7,965 nucleotides of DNA from contig LIAL01000054.1 of the NCBI GenBank assembly GCA_001437625.1, positions 1 through 7,965 of the forward strand, written 5' to 3'. The notes under the pieces were generated by a model, which did no database searches, was not told where the DNA came from, and worked only from the letters and a program-made list of their open reading frames with translations. This DNA comes from Nitrosopumilus sp. BACL13 MAG-121220-bin23. Lineage in GTDB: Archaea; Thermoproteota; Nitrososphaeria; Nitrososphaerales; Nitrosopumilaceae. This document shows, piece after piece, positions 4,417-7,965 of this stretch. The translations under genes and the position numbers were made by a program. Within the stretch, counting starts at the first letter, position 1. Every line of letters begins with the position of its first letter.

Positions 4417-6609
4417 TTATTCTTTATCGATGAATTCACTAACAACAGGTGGATCTGGAGCTAATCCTTTTCTTTTTCTAATATCAGCAACAGCAGTTGC
4501 CAACATTGATTTTGGAACTTCAGTCCATTCCTTAAAGGAGGTATTCCATGTTGCACGTCCTGCAGTTTGACCTCTCATTGCTTCAGATAATGTAAAAGTT
4601 TCAGAAGCAGGTATTTCACCAATGATAATACTGGATGCACCTTTTTGTTGCATATCAATAACTTTACCACGTTTACCTGAAAGTATTGTTGCTACATTTC
4701 CAACTAAATCAGTTGGAACACGAACTTCAATAGCTAATGTCGGTTCTAAAACAGCAGTACCTGCAGTAAGCAATGAACCCATACATGCTCTACGAGATGC
4801 AGGGCCTAATTGAGATAAACCTCTGTGTGCAGTATCTTCATGGGGAACAAAGTGAGTAAAGATAAATTTACAATTTCTCATTTGCTCTTTGCAAAGAGGT
4901 CCTTCTTTCATCACATCATCAAATCCAGAATTAATAGAATCAGTTGATTCATTAACAAATTGAACACCTTTTGTTCCGTTAATCAAAACATTTCCACGGG
5001 AATCAAATCTCATAACTCGTTTAATTGTGTCAGTATCCCAACCAGCACCCTTTAACAATTCAGCAACAACTTTCTTATCTTTCATATCACTGATTTCTCC
5101 AGTTCTTAACATGTGTGCAATTGCAGGCTCTAATGGCTCTACTTTCATGAAAATTTTATTGTGTCTATTTGGAGATTTTGCCATAACTGGTTCACAACCG
5201 CCTTTTACGGTCTCCCTATAGTTAATCAAAGGTTCAGATGTAATAATATCACATTTTGCATCTTGTATTCTGTGAACTGCAACATCCAAGTGCAATACAC
5301 CCATACCAGCAATAATTGTCTCACCACTTTCCTCATCAATTTTTACAATTAGATTTGGATCTTCAATAGTTAATTGTCTTAAAATATCTACAAGTTTAGG
5401 TAAATCCTTAGGATGTTTTGGTTCGATTGCAATTTGAACAACAGGTTCTGAGACATATTTTACACCTTCAAACATTTGAATATCTTTTACCGAAGAAAGA
5501 GTATTTCCAGCTCTACATTCAGTTAATCCCAACAAAGCAGGGATGTTTCCAGCGCCAAGTTCTCCAACTTGTTCTCTTTGGTTACCCATAAAGAAATTAA
5601 CAGATTGAACTCGTCCTTCTCGCTTTTCATCTATAATGTGAAGAGTTTGTCCGTCTTTGATAGTTCCAGAAAATAATCGTCCAATAGCAACAGGGCCGGC
5701 TGCAGGATCTAATACCATATTTACAACCATCATGATTGTTGGGCCATCATCTTCACCAGCAAGTAAAGCCTTACCAATATCAGATTCTAAATCACCTTTC
5801 CAAATTTGTGGAATTCTATATTTGATAGCGTCTTGTGGTGCAGGATGGTGTTTTACAACCATTCCAAGAACAGCATCAGCTAATGGTGCTTTTTCTATAA
5901 GTTCTGGAAGTTTTTCAGCAGTATATGCATCAATTACATCTTTAAAATTAATTCCTCGTTCTTTCATTAAATCAGCATTAATTGCCCACTTGTCTTTAGC
6001 TGAACCAAATGTTACACTTGAATCCTGAATAGATACTTTCCATTTTTCCTTGTACTCAGGTTCAGCGTATGTATCAACTAATTGATTAAAAGTAGAAACA
6101 ACTTCAGCCAGTTGTGCTTGCATTTTTTCAGGTGTTAATCTTAGTTCTTTGATTAATCGGTCTACTTTGTTGATAAATAAAACAGGTCTTACTCTTTCTT
6201 CAAGTGCCATTCGAGTTACAGTTTCAGTTTGAGTCATGATACCTTCAACTGCATCACATACAACTACAGCACCATCAATTGCCCTAAGACTACGAATAAC
6301 CCTTCCACTAAAATCAACGTGTCCAGGAGTATCAATCATGTTAATTACATATTCTTCACCTTTTTGAGCAAAAAGCAAAGTTACGTTAGCTTGGTAAATT
6401 GTAATTCCTCTTGCTTGTTCTTCTTTATCAAAGTCCATTGCAAGGGCTTTTCCAGCAGCTGAGGGTGCAATAATTCCAGAATTAGCTAAGAGACTATCAC
6501 TCATAGTTGTCTTTCCATGATCAACGTGTGCAATAACACCAAAATTGCGAATATTCTTTTTATTTTTAATAATTTTCATAACCTCTATAGTTGACTTGAA
6601 TTTGGCCAT
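4417..6609 (-). CDS. fusA: Translation elongation factor 2 (archaeal EF-2)
   Basis: A 730-residue GTPase that drives translocation of tRNA and mRNA on the ribosome in the cytoplasm; full length for archaeal EF-2. The G domain shows G1 AHVDHGKT (27-34), G2 RGIT (67-70), G3 DTPGH (93-97), G4 NKVD (147-150) and a G5-like GSAKDKW. The beta-barrel domain II follows (from GPTIMMVVNMV), then domain III, domain IV with the diphthamide loop PHEDTAHRG, and domain V near the C-terminus. His595, in AHRG, corresponds to the histidine modified to diphthamide in archaea and eukaryotes. The start gives the usual short N-terminal extension before IRNFGVIAH; the second Met (residue 11) is less likely given family length and the TATA box 20-31 bp before the first ATG. 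No Shine-Dalgarno site is present. It stands alone on its strand here, with an oligo-T tract after the stop. Confidence 0.98.
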   Translation of the reverse strand: MAKFKSTIEVMKIIKNKKNIRNFGVIAHVDHGKTTMSDSLLANSGIIAPSAAGKALAMDFDKEEQARGITIYQANVTLLFAQKGEEYVINMIDTPGHVDFSGRVIRSLRAIDGAVVVCDAVEGIMTQTETVTRMALEERVRPVLFINKVDRLIKELRLTPEKMQAQLAEVVSTFNQLVDTYAEPEYKEKWKVSIQDSSVTFGSAKDKWAINADLMKERGINFKDVIDAYTAEKLPELIEKAPLADAVLGMVVKHHPAPQDAIKYRIPQIWKGDLESDIGKALLAGEDDGPTIMMVVNMVLDPAAGPVAIGRLFSGTIKDGQTLHIIDEKREGRVQSVNFFMGNQREQVGELGAGNIPALLGLTECRAGNTLSSVKDIQMFEGVKYVSEPVVQIAIEPKHPKDLPKLVDILRQLTIEDPNLIVKIDEESGETIIAGMGVLHLDVAVHRIQDAKCDIITSEPLINYRETVKGGCEPVMAKSPNRHNKIFMKVEPLEPAIAHMLRTGEISDMKDKKVVAELLKGAGWDTDTIKRVMRFDSRGNVLINGTKGVQFVNESTDSINSGFDDVMKEGPLCKEQMRNCKFIFTHFVPHEDTAHRGLSQLGPASRRACMGSLLTAGTAVLEPTLAIEVRVPTDLVGNVATILSGKRGKVIDMQQKGASSIIIGEIPASETFTLSEAMRGQTAGRATWNTSFKEWTEVPKSMLATAVADIRKRKGLAPDPPVVSEFIDKE

Positions 6610-6628
6610 TAACAGAAAATTAGATGAG

Positions 6629-6640
6629 CATTATATAATG
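6629..6640 (-). promoter_or_regulatory. Palindromic TATA box of the EF-2 gene
   Basis: CATTATATAATG is a perfect 12-bp palindrome lying 20-31 bp before the EF-2 ATG. It is a near-ideal box A at leaderless distance for a highly expressed gene. Being symmetric, it could in principle also direct plus-strand transcription, but no plus-strand gene starts within 160 bp. Confidence 0.65.
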
Positions 6641-6775
6641 TATCTGATATTTAGGCGTAAAATCATATAATTAATTTTTTAATATTTGGTATAGATTATT
6701 TTAAAATAAAATAACAATTACATAACATGAAAAATTATCGAATGGATCAAATTTTGAGCGCCTACGTGATTTTGA

Positions 6776-6784
6776 TTTTTATTA
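6776..6784 (+). promoter_or_regulatory. Candidate box A for the mqnD-like gene
   Basis: TTTTTATTA lies 21-29 bp before the ATG at 6805, a distance consistent with a leaderless transcript. No Shine-Dalgarno site precedes the start. The rest of the 195-bp divergent gap 6610-6804 is AT-rich with no convincing hairpin or RNA gene. Confidence 0.45.
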
Positions 6785-6804
6785 CGATTGTTTAGTAAAC
6801 AAGT

Positions 6805-7632
6805 ATGGAAATTTCTGTAGGCCATACACCCGATTCTGATGACGCATTCATGTTTTATGGAATGTTTACAGGAAAAGTACCATCACCAGAATTTACAGTG
6901 AATCATGTAATTGAAGACATAGAAAAATTAAACCTAAAAGCAACTAACCCAGAATTAGACGTTACAGCAGTTTCAGTTCATGCTTGTGCATACATTCCAG
7001 GTTACACGATTTTGAGAAGTGGAGGAAGCTTTGGAATTAATTACGGTCCAATAGTTACAGCAAAAAAACAAATGACAATTGAAGAATTAAAAAAGTGTAA
7101 AATAGCAATTCCAGGTAAAATGACATCTGCATTCTTGTTACTACAATTAATGATTGGAAAGTTTGATTATGTTGAAATGAATTTTAGTGATATTCCAAAA
7201 GCTGTTGAATCAGGAGAAGTTGATGTGGGTCTAGTAATTCATGAAACTCAGTTATCCTACGAGCAAGAAGGAAATGTCAAAATTTTAGACGTTGGTGAGT
7301 GGTGGGATAAAACAACAAATGGGTTACCAGTGCCATTAGGAATTAACGTCATGAAAACAGAATTAGGCATGGAAACCATTGTAAAGTTTGATAAATATTT
7401 ACAATCATCAATTGAATTTGGAATAAATAATTTTGATGATGCGCTAGAATATGCAATGCAATATTCCAGAGGAAAAGAAAGAGGTTTGATTGAAAAGTTT
7501 GTAAAAATGTATGTAAATCAAGTTACAGTTAACATGGGAGATCCTGGGGAGCAAGCAATTAGAAAATTATTTGAAATGGCAAAAGAGAAAGGATTAGTTC
7601 CGGATTTTGAAATCAGTATAGCCACCAAGTAA
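6805..7632 (+). CDS. mqnD: 1,4-dihydroxy-6-naphthoate synthase-like protein (MqnD family), menaquinone biosynthesis
   Basis: A 275-residue protein of the MqnA/MqnD family, which has a periplasmic-binding-protein-like two-lobe fold but acts in the cytoplasm. MqnD converts cyclic dehypoxanthinyl futalosine to 1,4-dihydroxy-6-naphthoate in the futalosine route to menaquinone. Features seen: N-terminal HTPDSDDAFMFY (7-18), matching the MqnD signature with Asp/Phe/Tyr; VIEDIEKLN (35-43); LRSGGSFGINYGPIV (70-84); IPGKMTSAFLLL (102-113); and GLVIHETQLSY (142-152), where His146 aligns with the histidine I recall as the catalytic base of the Thermus enzyme. GEWWDK and GLPVPLGIN follow, also typical of MqnD rather than MqnA. 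Length is normal for the family and there is no signal peptide. Menaquinones are the known quinones of ammonia-oxidizing archaea, which fits. The next gene starts 27 bp downstream and may be co-transcribed. Confidence 0.88.
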   Translation: MEISVGHTPDSDDAFMFYGMFTGKVPSPEFTVNHVIEDIEKLNLKATNPELDVTAVSVHACAYIPGYTILRSGGSFGINYGPIVTAKKQMTIEELKKCKIAIPGKMTSAFLLLQLMIGKFDYVEMNFSDIPKAVESGEVDVGLVIHETQLSYEQEGNVKILDVGEWWDKTTNGLPVPLGINVMKTELGMETIVKFDKYLQSSIEFGINNFDDALEYAMQYSRGKERGLIEKFVKMYVNQVTVNMGDPGEQAIRKLFEMAKEKGLVPDFEISIATK

Positions 7633-7638
7633 TTATAG

Positions 7639-7656
7639 AACTGAAAAAATAATTAT
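7639..7656 (+). repeat. 18-bp direct repeat, copy 1 (intergenic)
   Basis: The 18-mer AACTGAAAAAATAATTAT recurs exactly at 7779-7796, 140 bp downstream. This copy lies between mqnD and the next gene; the second is inside that gene. Weaker similarity (ATTATRGAA) extends just upstream of both. AT-richness makes chance possible. Confidence 0.6.
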
Positions 7657-7659
7657 ACC

Positions 7660-7965
7660 ATGTCAGATAAACTTGATGGGGATGGAATTGGGGGAGCAGT
7701 TTTAGAAATTTTAACAGGAAATGCATTTAGATTACTTGTAAGCCATACCAGAAAAGACAATGTTGGAGATTATGGAAAAACTGAAAAAATAATTATGGGT
7801 TTAATTAAAGATTCAGAAGAAGGACAAAGACCAGAACAAACTAGAGAAGATTTAGAACGAGCACTAAAAGGAAAATTTGTTACATGTAAAGTTCAACATA
7901 GAGATACAAAAACAGACGCACTTGTCTGTAACGTATTTGTTCAAAGACCACCAGAAGATTCAGTT
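7660..7965 (+). CDS. Hypothetical protein, N-terminal 102 residues (3' end outside window)
   Basis: An ORF open from the ATG at 7660 to the last base, 102 codons, so the gene is cut by the window edge. It begins MSDKLDGDGIGGAVLEILTG, continues with NAFRLLVSHTRKDNVGDYGK and a helix KIIMGLIKDSEEGQ, then a charged helix (REDLERALKG) and strands KFVTCKVQHRD and DALVCNVFVQR. The visible part is soluble and alpha/beta-like, with two Cys and no recognised motif. It starts 27 bp after mqnD. The element TAATTATA at 7630-7637, overlapping the mqnD stop, is 23-30 bp before this ATG and could be its own TATA box, so either an operon or an independent leaderless gene is possible. Whether it shares a role with mqnD is unknown. 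Confidence 0.75.
   Translation, partial: MSDKLDGDGIGGAVLEILTGNAFRLLVSHTRKDNVGDYGKTEKIIMGLIKDSEEGQRPEQTREDLERALKGKFVTCKVQHRDTKTDALVCNVFVQRPPEDSV
7779..7796 (+). repeat. 18-bp direct repeat, copy 2 (within the coding region)
   Basis: An exact second copy of the 18-mer at 7639-7656, here encoding part of KTEKIIM in the truncated hypothetical gene. Confidence 0.6.

Noticed and set aside
4622..6462. Several plus-strand ORFs of 63-123 codons lying opposite EF-2
   Set aside because: They are antisense shadows of a highly conserved gene, with no promoter or start signal and unnatural composition (rich in Ser, Thr, Cys and Asn).
6727..6795. 22-codon plus-strand ORF (MKNYRMDQILSAYVILIFIT and two more residues) in the EF-2/mqnD gap
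   Set aside because: Too short to support. It overlaps the likely promoter of the mqnD-like gene, and a hydrophobic run arises easily from T-rich DNA.
1..7965. CRISPR array, tRNA, rRNA, insertion sequence or prophage genes
   Set aside because: No regularly spaced repeats, cloverleaf-like GC-rich segment, transposase or integrase motif, or terminal inverted repeats were seen on either strand.

Overview
The window is an AT-rich stretch of an archaeal chromosome, most likely from a marine ammonia-oxidizing archaeon (Nitrososphaeria/Thaumarchaeota, Nitrosopumilus-like). Three things point there: a 730-residue archaeal-type elongation factor 2 with a diphthamide-loop histidine, an MqnD-type menaquinone enzyme, and dense small hypothetical genes preceded by TATA-like boxes about 20-35 bp before the start codon with almost no Shine-Dalgarno sites, i.e. 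mostly leaderless genes. The genus assignment is inference from recall of related proteins, not from a search.

Layout. 1-746 (+): the 3' end of a winged-helix-like protein, then two small, charged, helical proteins whose genes overlap by 17 bp; the second has the only strong Shine-Dalgarno site seen. 743-1503 (-): a two-gene unit with a Roadblock/DUF6659-like protein first and an unrecognised 117-aa protein second; its end overlaps the stop codon of the plus-strand pair. 1618-2366 (+): a two-helix membrane protein and an unrecognised 141-aa helical protein. 2369-3695 (-): a run of four genes: a 48-aa mini-protein, a 193-aa winged-helix regulator with a strong dyad in its promoter, and two small unknown proteins. 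3818-4384 (+): a divergent second winged-helix protein with a TTG start.

4417-7965 is the conserved part: EF-2 (-), a 195-bp divergent promoter region, an mqnD-like gene (+), and a truncated unknown gene 27 bp downstream of it. EF-2 serves translation. The MqnD-like protein would make 1,4-dihydroxy-6-naphthoate in the futalosine route to menaquinone, consistent with saturated menaquinones being the known quinones of these archaea.

No tRNA, rRNA, CRISPR, insertion sequence or defence module was recognised. No non-coding gap exceeds 300 bp; the largest is 6610-6804. The best candidates for new biology are the dyad at 3492-3516 (probable autoregulatory operator), the 48-residue ORF at 3549-3695, and the lineage-specific small proteins. 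I see no clear undescribed multi-gene system.
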